From Rhizorhabdus histidinilytica (lineage in GTDB: Bacteria; Pseudomonadota; Alphaproteobacteria; Sphingomonadales; Sphingomonadaceae), in NCBI RefSeq assembly GCF_900167915.1, contig NZ_FUYM01000013.1, positions 40,170-104,169 of the forward strand: DNA of 64,000 nt, given 5' to 3'. This document shows positions 26,232 to 34,427 of the stretch, piece by piece (the first letter of the stretch is position 1; each line of letters starts with the position of its first letter). Below the pieces are notes generated by a model. The model saw nothing but the letters and a program-made list of their open reading frames with translations, was not told the origin of the DNA and ran no database searches. Made by a program: the position numbers and the translations under genes.

Positions 26232-27974
26232 TCAGGCCATCAGCGGCTGCGGCCCGCGGATCAGCCGGCCCGGCAGCGCGTCGGTCGGCACGCCGTCGCG
26301 CTGGATCACCTTGCCCGACACCAGCGTCGCCCGATAGCCGACCGCGCCCTGGTTCAGACGACGGCCGCCGCCCGGAAGGTCGCGGTCGATATGCGGCATG
26401 CGGAGCTGGAGGCGATCGAGGTCGATGATGTTGATGTCGGCCTTGTAGCCGGGCGCGATCACGCCGCGATCCTCCAGCCCCACCAGCCGCGCCGGCCGCG
26501 AGGTCAGTGCCTCGACCGCCTCGCTCAGCTCGATCTTCTGGCTGCCGCGGTCGCGCGCCCAGTGGGTCAGCATGAAGGTCGGGAAACTGGCGTCGCAGAT
26601 CAGCCCGTAATGGGCGCCGCCATCGCCGAGCGCGACGACCGTGTCCTCATGGGTGATCATCTCGAACACCGCGTCGAGCGTCGCCTCGGCATAGTTGGTG
26701 ATCGCGGCGAGGATCATCCCCGCGCCGTCATTCTCCAGCAGCAGGTCATAGGCGATATCCTCCGGCGAGACGCCGGTCTGCTCGGCGAGCGCGGCGATGC
26801 TCGCGCTCTTGGGCGGCTCGTAATCGGCCGGGGTGCGGAAGGGATAGAGCCGCTTCCAGTCGCGGGCGATCACGAACAGCGGGTTCTTCGGATCGGCCGG
26901 CTGCTCGACGAGCAGGCGCGCGCGCAAATCGGGATCGCGCAGCGCCGCCACCCGATCGGCCACCGACATCTTCAGCAGCGGCTCATAGCTCGGGCACAGG
27001 CTGAACGGGTTGAGCGTAAGGTCGATGCCGAGCAGCATGCCCATCGGCCGTGGGAAGACCTGCGGCCGGATCTCAACGCCGTCCTTTCGGTTGGCCTCGC
27101 TCACCGCCGCGAGCACGGAGCGATAGGCGTCGGGCGGGCCGTCCATCATCTGGGTGAGGGTGAAGGTGACGGTGCGGCCGGTCTTGTCGCTGATCCGCTC
27201 CAGCATCGGCACGAAACGATCCGCGTCGGCGGGATTGCGCTGGTCGAGCACCATCTGGAACACGCCCCGCCCGGTATCGGTCATCGCCCCCGCGATGGCG
27301 AGATATTCGGCCTCGGCGCTCTGGAACGAAGGGATGAACTCCCCCTGCCCCGTGCGGTGCGCCGGCACGCTGGAGGTGGCGAAGCCGAGCGCGCCGGCCC
27401 GCATCGCCTCACGCGTGATCTCGCGCATCCGCTCGAGGTCGGCCTCCTGCGCTTCCTCGCGCCGGACGCCGCGGTCGCCCATCACATAGACGCGCAGCGG
27501 CGAGTGCGGCAGGTAGACGCCGAAATCGATGTCGTGCGGCCGCTGCTCCAGCGTATCGAGGAATTGCGGAAAGGTCTCCCAGCTCCAGTCGAGCCCGGTG
27601 GTCATGACGATCTCGGGAACGTCCTCGACGCCCTCCATCACGCTGACCAGCACCTTATGATCCTCAGGCCGGCACGGCGCGAAGCCGACGCCGCAATTGC
27701 CCATCACCACCGTCGTCACGCCGTGCGCCGACGACGGCGAGAAGCGCTGCGCCCAGACCGCCTGGCCGTCATAATGGGTGTGGACGTCGACGAAGCCCGG
27801 CGTAACCAGCGCGCCGCCGGCGTCGATCTCCTCGGCACCGCGCGCCTCGACCTCCCCGACCGCGACGATCCGGTCGCCGCTGATCGCGACGTCGGCCCGC
27901 CGGAGCGGAGCCCCCAGGCCGTCGGCCACCAGTCCGTTGCGGATCACCAGGTCGGGGGAAGATTGCTGCGACAT
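26232..27974 (-). CDS. D-aminoacylase-like amidohydrolase (2), first gene of operon
   Basis: Amidohydrolase of 580 residues, a diverged paralogue of the protein at 22742-24505. 'HTHYDGQAVWA' near 66 gives HxH, '[10 protein letters not shown]' the conserved Cys, 'VALGDGGAHYGLICDAS' the Asp. As in the paralogue, the 'THxR' and 'SHH' metal histidines of D-aminoacylase are absent (here 'FQMVLDQ' and 'FTLTQMM'). ATG 27974 follows GGAGAGTCGTG; a GTG at 27977 is also possible. It opens the operon, with the AT-rich candidate operator at 27996-28016 just upstream. Hydrolysis of a cyclic or acyl amide is plausible but unproven. Confidence 0.78.
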   Translation of the reverse strand: MSQQSSPDLVIRNGLVADGLGAPLRRADVAISGDRIVAVGEVEARGAEEIDAGGALVTPGFVDVHTHYDGQAVWAQRFSPSSAHGVTTVVMGNCGVGFAPCRPEDHKVLVSVMEGVEDVPEIVMTTGLDWSWETFPQFLDTLEQRPHDIDFGVYLPHSPLRVYVMGDRGVRREEAQEADLERMREITREAMRAGALGFATSSVPAHRTGQGEFIPSFQSAEAEYLAIAGAMTDTGRGVFQMVLDQRNPADADRFVPMLERISDKTGRTVTFTLTQMMDGPPDAYRSVLAAVSEANRKDGVEIRPQVFPRPMGMLLGIDLTLNPFSLCPSYEPLLKMSVADRVAALRDPDLRARLLVEQPADPKNPLFVIARDWKRLYPFRTPADYEPPKSASIAALAEQTGVSPEDIAYDLLLENDGAGMILAAITNYAEATLDAVFEMITHEDTVVALGDGGAHYGLICDASFPTFMLTHWARDRGSQKIELSEAVEALTSRPARLVGLEDRGVIAPGYKADINIIDLDRLQLRMPHIDRDLPGGGRRLNQGAVGYRATLVSGKVIQRDGVPTDALPGRLIRGPQPLMA

Positions 27975-27995
27975 CACGACTCTCCAGTTGATACG

Positions 27996-28016
27996 ACGCT
28001 AATACAATTATTTTAG
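27996..28016 (-). promoter_or_regulatory. AT-rich operator-like site CTAAAATAATTGTATTAG
   Basis: Minus-strand CTAAAATAATTGTATTAG lies 25-42 bp before the amidohydrolase start. It contains the TTGTAT half-site and shares a 16-base motif (RATRCRRTTRTTTYA on the plus strand) with sites at 39377, 44543 and 60134. A second half-site TTGATACGA lies at 27988. Confidence 0.35.
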
Positions 28017-28080
28017 TTCGTCAACGACGGCCGAACGGGTACCCGCGAATTCCTGAAAACCGGTCTGTTCCATCAGCTTG

Positions 28081-29706
28081 TCAGGCGGCGGCATCCTCGA
28101 GAATCAGAGCGGCGCCCCGCTCGCCGATCATCATCGTTGGAGCATTTGTATTAGCGCTGGTCAGGGTCGGCATGACCGAGGCGTCGACGACCCGCAAACC
28201 CTCGACCCCGCGCACCCTGAGCCGAGGATCGAGCACCGAATCCGCGTCCCCGCCCATCCGGCAGGTGCCGCTCGCATGCCAGCCGATGCCGGCGGTGGAG
28301 CGGACGAAGTCGCGCCACTCGTCGTCGCTGCCCAGCGTGGGGCTGAGCCGGCCGACGACATGCTCGGCGAGGCCCGGCGTCGCGAAGATCCGCTCGATCG
28401 TCTTGCCCGCGCGCACCAGCGTCTCGACGTCGCGCTCGTCGCCCAGCAGATTGGGACGGATGACCGGCGAGTCCTCGGGCGCGCGGCTGCGCAGCCTGAT
28501 CTCGCCACGGCTGTGGGGGCGGTTGACGAAGCTGTGCATCCCCGCCGCCGGCTCCTTGAGCAGCGGGAAGACCGCCGCCTTGCCGGGCCGCAGCGGCGGC
28601 TTGGTCGGATCGAAGATCCAGCTCGAGAAGAACAGCAATATGTCGGGTTCGGCGAGGTCGGGCAGCGTCTTCGCGCCAGCGATCGCCTGGGTCATCGACA
28701 GCGCCATCAGCCCGTCGCGGCGGGCCAGATAGCGCAGCAAGGCCAGCGCCTGCCGCCAGCGCGACCGGAGCTGGGCATTGAACGACGGCAGGTCGATCAG
28801 CCAGCGCAGGCCGATGCCGGGATGCTCCATCAGGTTCTGTCCGACACCGGCGCGGTCGGCGATCACGGCGATGCCATGCTCGCGCAGATGGTCGCCGGGG
28901 CCCACGCCCGACCGCATCAATATGGCGGGCGACTGGGTGGCCCCGCCACTGACGATCACCTCGCGCCGCGCCTTGATCTCGATCAGCCGCCCGTCCCGCC
29001 CGCGCGCGGCCACCGCGGTCGCGCGCCGCCCGTCGAACAGCACGCGGTCGACGAGCATATGCGTCATCACCGTCAGGTTCGGCCGGCTGCGCACCGGCTC
29101 CAGGAAGGCGCGGGCCGGACTGCAGCGGCGCCCGTCCTGCTGGTTGGTCAGCGTGTGGAACACGCCGTCGATGTCACCTGCCGCCGGGTCCTCGATATAG
29201 CGGAAGCCGGCATTGTTCGCGGCTTCGAAAAAGGCGGACAATATCGGCCCGCGCGTCCGCTGGTGGGTCACGGACAGGGTCCCGGTGCGGCCGTGCGATT
29301 GGAAATCGCCGTCGCCTTCCCAGCGTTCGCCCCGCATGAAATAGGGGAGCACATCGCGAAAGCCCCAGCCTTCGCAGCCGAGCTCCTCCCACAGGTCATA
29401 GTCTCCGCGCTGGCCGCGGATGTAGACGAGGCCGTTCACCCCGCCGCCGCCGCCCAGCATCTTCCCGGCGTTCCAGATGATCTCGCGCCCGTTGATCGTC
29501 GGATCGGGCTCGCTCTTGTGGATCCAGTCGGTCCGCTCGTCGCCGACCAGCTTGACCGAGCCGACCGGGATATCGACCCAGAAGCCCTTGCCGTCACCGC
29601 CCGCTTCGAGCAGCACGACCTTGTTCCTCGCGTCCTCGGACAGGCGATTGGCGAGGACGCAGCCCGCGCTGCCGCCCCCGACGATGACATAGTCGGCTTC
29701 GATCAT
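28081..29706 (-). CDS. GMC-family FAD oxidoreductase (alcohol dehydrogenase/oxidase type)
   Basis: Glucose-methanol-choline oxidoreductase, 541 residues. ADP-binding 'YVIVGGGSAGCVLANRL' begins at residue 6, GMC signature 1 is around 'MLGGGGGVNGLVYIRG', and signature 2 around 'SGGATQSPAILMRSGVG'. The catalytic pair is His in 'GIGWHASGTCRMG' and Asn in 'TSANTNAPTMMIGE'. It would oxidise a primary or secondary alcohol to aldehyde or ketone. ATG 29706 overlaps the preceding hydrolase stop. Last gene of the P450 operon (34294 to 28081), so it may oxidise the alcohol or diol made by the P450 and epoxide hydrolases; the divergent aldehyde dehydrogenase could follow. Confidence 0.9.
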   Translation of the reverse strand: MIEADYVIVGGGSAGCVLANRLSEDARNKVVLLEAGGDGKGFWVDIPVGSVKLVGDERTDWIHKSEPDPTINGREIIWNAGKMLGGGGGVNGLVYIRGQRGDYDLWEELGCEGWGFRDVLPYFMRGERWEGDGDFQSHGRTGTLSVTHQRTRGPILSAFFEAANNAGFRYIEDPAAGDIDGVFHTLTNQQDGRRCSPARAFLEPVRSRPNLTVMTHMLVDRVLFDGRRATAVAARGRDGRLIEIKARREVIVSGGATQSPAILMRSGVGPGDHLREHGIAVIADRAGVGQNLMEHPGIGLRWLIDLPSFNAQLRSRWRQALALLRYLARRDGLMALSMTQAIAGAKTLPDLAEPDILLFFSSWIFDPTKPPLRPGKAAVFPLLKEPAAGMHSFVNRPHSRGEIRLRSRAPEDSPVIRPNLLGDERDVETLVRAGKTIERIFATPGLAEHVVGRLSPTLGSDDEWRDFVRSTAGIGWHASGTCRMGGDADSVLDPRLRVRGVEGLRVVDASVMPTLTSANTNAPTMMIGERGAALILEDAAA

Positions 29707-30629
29707 CCTTCCCCTCCCGATGGCGCGGATTGCGAGCGAGCCATGTCGCGGGCAGCGAGCACGGCGTCGGCGAAGGCCCGCGGGTCCTCCTGCGGCGGAT
29801 TATGACCGGCCTGGACGAGCATGCGTCGCTTCAATCCTCCGGTGAAACGGGCCGGCAGGTCCGCGAAATGAGCGGGCGGGATCAACCCGTCGCTGCCGCT
29901 TTCGACAACCATCGTCGGCACCGTGATCGGTGGCAGCGCCGCCAATCGCGTCTCGATGCCGGCATAAGCGGGATCGCCGTCGGCGAGACCGTGGCGATGG
30001 CGATAGCTGTGGACGACGATGTCGACGAAGTCGGGATTGGCGAAGGCGCGGGCCGTCCGTGCGAAGTCGGCGTCGGAGAAATCCCAGCGCGGCGACCAGA
30101 GCCGCCAGAGCAACCGGCAGAACTCCTCGCGATGCGTGGCCAGCCCGGCGCGCCCGCGCTCCGAATGGAGATACCAGACATACCAGAGGCGATGCTCGAC
30201 CTCGGGCGCGAGCGGCGCGGCCGCGCGCGACGGATCGAGGATATTGTAGCCGGCCACCGACACCAGCGCGTCCACCCGTTCGGGCCAGAGCGCCGCGACC
30301 ACGCAGGCGGCGCGGCCGCCCCAGTCGAAACCGCCGAGGATCGCCCTGTCGATGCCCAGCGCATCGAGCAGCGCGAGCAGGTCGGCGCCGAACGCGCCCT
30401 GCTGGCCCGATCGCGGCGTCGCGTCGGACAGGAAGCGGGTGGCGCCATAGCCGCGCATCCAGGGCATGACGACACGGGCACCGGCGCGCGCCAGCATCTC
30501 GGCGGCTGGCGCATAGCAGAGTGCGTCATAGGGAAAGCCGTGGACCAGTACGACCGGCCAGCCGTCGGCCGGCCCGGCTTCGGCATAGGCGATCTCCAGC
30601 ACGCCGGCCCTGACCGTCCGCGTCTCCAT
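29703..30629 (-). CDS. Alpha/beta hydrolase, epoxide-hydrolase type (Asp nucleophile)
   Basis: Alpha/beta-hydrolase fold protein of 308 residues. The oxyanion motif is 'VHGFPYD' near 29. The nucleophile elbow 'GGFDWGGRA' carries Asp102 rather than Ser, as in epoxide hydrolases and haloalkane dehalogenases. Catalytic His is in 'VQAGHNPPQED' near 280, and cap-domain tyrosines around 'LWYVWYLHSERG' may polarise an epoxide. ATG 30629 starts 14 bases after the next epoxide hydrolase. Two Asp-nucleophile hydrolases in one P450 operon suggest sequential or stereospecific epoxide opening. Confidence 0.84.
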   Translation of the reverse strand: METRTVRAGVLEIAYAEAGPADGWPVVLVHGFPYDALCYAPAAEMLARAGARVVMPWMRGYGATRFLSDATPRSGQQGAFGADLLALLDALGIDRAILGGFDWGGRAACVVAALWPERVDALVSVAGYNILDPSRAAAPLAPEVEHRLWYVWYLHSERGRAGLATHREEFCRLLWRLWSPRWDFSDADFARTARAFANPDFVDIVVHSYRHRHGLADGDPAYAGIETRLAALPPITVPTMVVESGSDGLIPPAHFADLPARFTGGLKRRMLVQAGHNPPQEDPRAFADAVLAARDMARSQSAPSGGEG

Positions 30630-30643
30630 GGCGCGCCGGTCGT

Positions 30644-31840
30644 TCAGGCGCCGGCCGGGAAGGCGTCGCGCGCGAAGGCCGTCACGTCCTCCAGCAGCGA
30701 ATCCGGCTGTTCGAGCGCGGCGAAATGCCCGCCCCGGTCGAGATCGGTCCAGCGGACCACATTGTAATAGCGCTCGACCCAGCTCCGCGGCGGCGTGCCG
30801 CCGACCCGTTCATAGGGATAATGGGCGATCGCGGTGGGGCTGGCGCAATAGACCTGGTCGAACGGCACCCGCTCCTCCGCCATGCCGCGATAGGACCAGA
30901 GCGAGGTGCAGATCGTGTCGGTGACGAGGTAGATCATCACATTGGTGAGCAGCTCGTCGAGCGTATAGACGTCCTCGATCGAGCCGCCGTTCAGCTCCGA
31001 CCAGTCGTGGAATTTGTCGAGGATCCAGGCCGCCGTGCCGACCGGCGAGTCCATCAGCCCGATCGCCAGCGTCTGGGGCCGGGTCGACTGCTGCACCGCA
31101 TAGGCGAGTTCGGGCCGCTCGCGATCCATGATCGCGTGGATGGCGGCCCGCTCCTCCTCATTGGCCGCCCCATCGTCGCCCGGCGCCGGCCTGAGCCCGA
31201 TCAGGTTGACGTGCACCGCGGCGCAGGAGGCCGGATGGTCGGCCCCCAGCCAGGCCGCGACCACCGCGCCCCAGTCCCCGCCCTGCACCATGTAGCGGGC
31301 ATGGCCGAGCGCCTCGACCATCAGCGCGTCGAGCAGCCGCGCCGCCGTGCGCATGCCGATCGGACGCGGTACCGGACCCGAGAAGCCGTAGCCGGGCAGC
31401 GAGGGGATGACGAGGTCGAAGGCGTCCTCGGCCGCTCCGCCGTGGCGCGAGGGAAAGGCAAGCCGCTCCGCGATCTTCCAGAATTCGAAGTGCGAGCCGG
31501 GCCAGCCGTGGAGCAGCAGCAGCGGCCGCCGCCGCGCGCCCTCGCCGCGGATCTCGACATAATGGAGGGTGATGCCGTCGATCTCGACGCGATATTGCGG
31601 ATAGCGGTTGAGTTCGGCCTCGGCCGCGCGCCAGTCGAACCCGTCCAGCCAATGATCGCACAGCCGCTTCAGCCAGCGGCTGTTGATCCCGTAGCGCCAC
31701 GCGTCCCCCTCGTCGATCGGCGCGGGGAAATGCCGGTAGCGCGCGACCCGCTCGCGGATCTCGGCCAGCCTGGCGTCGGGTATGTCGACGCGAAACGGTG
31801 TCGGCGCGCCGACGGAGCGCGTCGCGGCGGTCTTGGCCAT
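30644..31840 (-). CDS. Epoxide hydrolase with EHN N-terminal domain
   Basis: Microsomal-type epoxide hydrolase homologue, 398 residues. The N-terminal EHN domain (about 14-120) is marked by 'PFRVDIPDARLAEIRERVAR' and 'WLKRLCDHWLDGFDWR'. The catalytic domain has 'LLHGWPGS' (109-116), nucleophile Asp189 in 'VQGGDWGAVV', and a C-terminal His in 'GGHFAALEQP'. It hydrates an epoxide to a diol. ATG 31840 has GAGGAGGGC upstream and is chosen over a much longer in-frame extension running through the ferredoxin gene. Membrane-associated relatives exist but no N-terminal anchor is seen here. Confidence 0.88.
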   Translation of the reverse strand: MAKTAATRSVGAPTPFRVDIPDARLAEIRERVARYRHFPAPIDEGDAWRYGINSRWLKRLCDHWLDGFDWRAAEAELNRYPQYRVEIDGITLHYVEIRGEGARRRPLLLLHGWPGSHFEFWKIAERLAFPSRHGGAAEDAFDLVIPSLPGYGFSGPVPRPIGMRTAARLLDALMVEALGHARYMVQGGDWGAVVAAWLGADHPASCAAVHVNLIGLRPAPGDDGAANEEERAAIHAIMDRERPELAYAVQQSTRPQTLAIGLMDSPVGTAAWILDKFHDWSELNGGSIEDVYTLDELLTNVMIYLVTDTICTSLWSYRGMAEERVPFDQVYCASPTAIAHYPYERVGGTPPRSWVERYYNVVRWTDLDRGGHFAALEQPDSLLEDVTAFARDAFPAGA

Positions 31841-31865
31841 GGCGAATAGCCCTCCTCTGCCGTGG

Positions 31866-32069
31866 TCAGTCCGCGGCGCGCTTGTCGAGGCGGATCGCGC
31901 CTTCGGGGCAGTTGATCGCCCCCAGCCGCGCCTGTTCCTCCAGCTCGGGCGGCACCTCGGTCGGCGGCATGCTGTTGTAGCCGTCGTCGTTGAGCTGATA
32001 GACCTGCGGCGCCTTGAGCATACAGAGCGCGTGCCCCTGGCAGCGCGCATGATCGACAATCACCTTCAT
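31866..32069 (-). CDS. Small ferredoxin of P450 type ([3Fe-4S]-like, His variant)
   Basis: Ferredoxin of 67 residues that passes single electrons to a P450. Cluster motif: Cys10, His13 and Cys16 in 'CQGHALC', then Cys54 followed by Pro in 'NCPEGAI'. Three cysteines with His in the fourth position is the pattern of [3Fe-4S] or unusual [4Fe-4S] P450 ferredoxins. It lies 16 bases after the P450 gene, so it is almost surely its partner. No ferredoxin reductase gene is in the window. The pairing is odd because the P450 is of the camphor type, which normally uses a [2Fe-2S] protein. Confidence 0.88.
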   Translation of the reverse strand: MKVIVDHARCQGHALCMLKAPQVYQLNDDGYNSMPPTEVPPELEEQARLGAINCPEGAIRLDKRAAD

Positions 32070-32085
32070 AGCCCGTCTCCTTCGG

Positions 32086-33315
32086 TCAGCGCGACGGCCA
32101 GACCAGCGGCACTCGCGTCATCGTCATCGCGACCCCGGAGGCGCCCACCGGCTTGTCGTCCGGGTCCACCGAGAAATCGGGAATCTGGCGCAGCCATTCC
32201 TCGATGAAAATGCGGATCTCCGGCCGGGCGAGGTTCGATCCCAGGCAGCGATGCGGCCCGGTGCCGAAATTGAAATGGCCCGCCCGCTTGCGGTGGAAGT
32301 CGACCTCCAGCGGATTGGGGAATTTGCGCTCGTCGAGCCCCGCCAGATGGAGCGGCAGCAGCACCTGCTCGCCCTGTTCGATCGTCAGCCCCTTGAAGGT
32401 GGTGGGCTTGGTGGCGATGCGGGCGAGGTTCAGGATACCGAAACGGCGCAGGAATTCCTCGGTCGCGTCCTGCGTCAGCGAGCCGTCCTCGATCAGCTGC
32501 CGGCGATGCGCGGGGTTGCGGGCGAGAAACAGCACTATGAAGGCGAGCGCCGACGAAACCGTCTCCAGCCCGCCGAAGAAGACGTTGAGCGCGATCGACG
32601 TGCTCTCCTCCCGGGTGATCCGGCCTTCGCGCTCGGCGCGGACGATGACGCTGAACACGTCGTCGTCCAGCTCCTCGACCTGGCGGCGCTCGTCGAGGAT
32701 CGCCATCATGTAGTTGGCGCCCCCGATCCGGGCTGCTCGCCGGTCCTCCTCATTGTCGCTGCGGGCGACGGCATCGGCGAAGCGCTTCATCTCGGGCAGC
32801 TTGTCCTTCGGGATGCGGGCATGCTCGAAGAACAGCTCGGGCGGGATGTCGCCGCCGAACTCACTGACGAACTCGCAACCGCCCTTGGGGACGATGCTGG
32901 CGATGCGATCGGCCATGATCTTGCGGATCACCGGTTCGATCGGCTCGACCGCCTTGGGCGACATCGGCCGCAGCACCACGCTGCGGATCGGCCCGTGGCG
33001 GGGCGGATCGAGCTGGTTGGGCATCAGCACCGGATTGCCGGGCCCGCGCTTCGGCACGGTGAACTCCCAGTTCGAGAAGGTCTCGTAATCCTGCATCACC
33101 GCGAACATGTCGTCGGCGCGGGTCACGATCCAATGCCCGCCATAATAGGGCGTGTAGACGATGTCCGGCCCGTCATGGAGGCGCTTCCACGCCAGATGGG
33201 GATCCTCGGTCACGCCGGGCGGCGAGAAATAGTCAAGCTCCACGACGCGGTCCGCAGGCACGTGCGGCGGAATCGTCTCCAGCCGCTGCGCGGCCTGATG
33301 CACCTGGTAGGACAT
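32086..33315 (-). CDS. Cytochrome P450, P450cam (CYP101)-like
   Basis: Soluble bacterial P450 of 409 residues. Heme-binding 'FNFGTGPHRCLGSNLAR' places the Cys at 357. The K-helix ExxR is Glu287-Arg290 and the I-helix 'FFGGLETVSS' gives Glu251-Thr252. These numbers equal those of P450cam (Asp251, Thr252, Glu287, Arg290, Cys357), and the C-terminal 'EWLRQIPDFS' through 'VPLVW' also resembles it. The proton-relay Asp is Glu here, and P450cam's substrate Tyr96 is Val. It probably hydroxylates or epoxidises a hydrophobic terpenoid-like compound. Operon with ferredoxin, epoxide hydrolases and GMC oxidoreductase supports this. Confidence 0.92.
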   Translation of the reverse strand: MSYQVHQAAQRLETIPPHVPADRVVELDYFSPPGVTEDPHLAWKRLHDGPDIVYTPYYGGHWIVTRADDMFAVMQDYETFSNWEFTVPKRGPGNPVLMPNQLDPPRHGPIRSVVLRPMSPKAVEPIEPVIRKIMADRIASIVPKGGCEFVSEFGGDIPPELFFEHARIPKDKLPEMKRFADAVARSDNEEDRRAARIGGANYMMAILDERRQVEELDDDVFSVIVRAEREGRITREESTSIALNVFFGGLETVSSALAFIVLFLARNPAHRRQLIEDGSLTQDATEEFLRRFGILNLARIATKPTTFKGLTIEQGEQVLLPLHLAGLDERKFPNPLEVDFHRKRAGHFNFGTGPHRCLGSNLARPEIRIFIEEWLRQIPDFSVDPDDKPVGASGVAMTMTRVPLVWPSR

Positions 33316-33361
33316 TCGCCTCCTCCTTCCTGAATGGCGCGATGGGCGCCGGTCCGCTGGA

Positions 33362-34294
33362 TCAGCGCAGACCGCCGACCGCCCCCAAAGGGCCCCGCAT
33401 CAACAACGTCCGCACCACCGCCACCAGCGCGACCGGTTGCTCGAGCAGGACGTGATGATCGCTGTGCGGAATGACGATCGGCGCGCGACAGTTCGGCAGC
33501 AGCGACACGATCAGTTCGGCCAGTTCGGGCGTGATCACACCGCTGCGATCGCCATAGATATAGTCGATCGGCATGGAGACGCCGGGCGGCACCAGCCGAT
33601 CGGGATCGTCGGTGAGCTGCGGATCGAAAGACGGATCGAACTTCCAGGTCCAGCCGCCGCGATCCGCCCGCGCCGAATGGCGGACGATATGGTCGAGGAT
33701 GCCTGCGTCGACCGCGCCCGACGAGGGGATCAGCCGATAGCGGCCGCGCACCTCGTCCATGTCCTTGTAGATGCGCTTGCTGGCGTTGAACGCCTGCAGC
33801 TCGATCGGCTGCGGATCGGGCACGCCGGCCAGGATCATCCGCGTGTCGATGATGACGGCATGGCGGATCGCGTCGGGATCGAGCACGCTGGCGAAGGCGG
33901 CGGGCGAACCGCCGAAGCTGTGCGCGACGATCGTGACCGGCGCCAGACCGGCGTCGGCGATCACCGCCAATATCTCGCGGGCGAAGCCGCGCATCGTATA
34001 ACGATCGCGCCAGCCGCTGTCGCCGAGGCCGCTGAAATCCATCGTCGCGACGCGATAATGATCCCGGAAGAAGGGGACGATATGGTCCCACCAGCGCGAA
34101 TGGGCACGGAAGCCGTGCAGGAACAGCAGCGCCGGCGCGCCGGCCGGCGCGTCATCCCACAGCCGGTAGCTGATCGGGACGCCGTCGACCATGACGGTGC
34201 GCGCCGGCACATCGGCGAATCGCCAGCCGCCCGCATACTCGGCCTCCGGGATCGGGGCCGGCCGGGAAACGGGGGCCAGCGCCGTCGCGGCCAT
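33362..34294 (-). CDS. Alpha/beta hydrolase (serine nucleophile), first gene of P450 operon
   Basis: Alpha/beta hydrolase of 310 residues with oxyanion motif 'LFLHGFRAHSRWWD', nucleophile Ser in 'IVAHSFGGSPA', and a C-terminal His in 'VIPHSDHHVLLEQP'. Likely an esterase or lactonase, perhaps cleaving the ester or lactone form of the P450 pathway substrate. ATG 34294 is preceded by an excellent GGGAGGGGG site, favouring it over an in-frame ATG at 34318. It opens the leftward operon and shares a promoter region with the divergent aldehyde dehydrogenase. Confidence 0.85.
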   Translation of the reverse strand: MAATALAPVSRPAPIPEAEYAGGWRFADVPARTVMVDGVPISYRLWDDAPAGAPALLFLHGFRAHSRWWDHIVPFFRDHYRVATMDFSGLGDSGWRDRYTMRGFAREILAVIADAGLAPVTIVAHSFGGSPAAFASVLDPDAIRHAVIIDTRMILAGVPDPQPIELQAFNASKRIYKDMDEVRGRYRLIPSSGAVDAGILDHIVRHSARADRGGWTWKFDPSFDPQLTDDPDRLVPPGVSMPIDYIYGDRSGVITPELAELIVSLLPNCRAPIVIPHSDHHVLLEQPVALVAVVRTLLMRGPLGAVGGLR

Positions 34295-34393
34295 CTTGTC
34301 CCCCTCCCTGTCGAGCACGCCACCCTCCCTGAATCTCCGTATCCGATGCCGAAGCTAAACGCGCCGATTGCTCTATGCAACCAATTAATGATG

Positions 34394-34406
34394 TCGTATC
34401 ATTCAA
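34394..34406. promoter_or_regulatory. Degenerate palindrome TCGTATCATTCAA in divergent promoter
   Basis: Matches TTGTATNATACAA at 10 of 12 defined positions, 22 bp upstream of the aldehyde dehydrogenase start and 100 bp from the divergent hydrolase start. Its position suits control of both P450-operon and dehydrogenase transcripts. Weak on its own. Confidence 0.3.
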
Positions 34407-34427
34407 ACGCATCAATTGGAGAAACGC

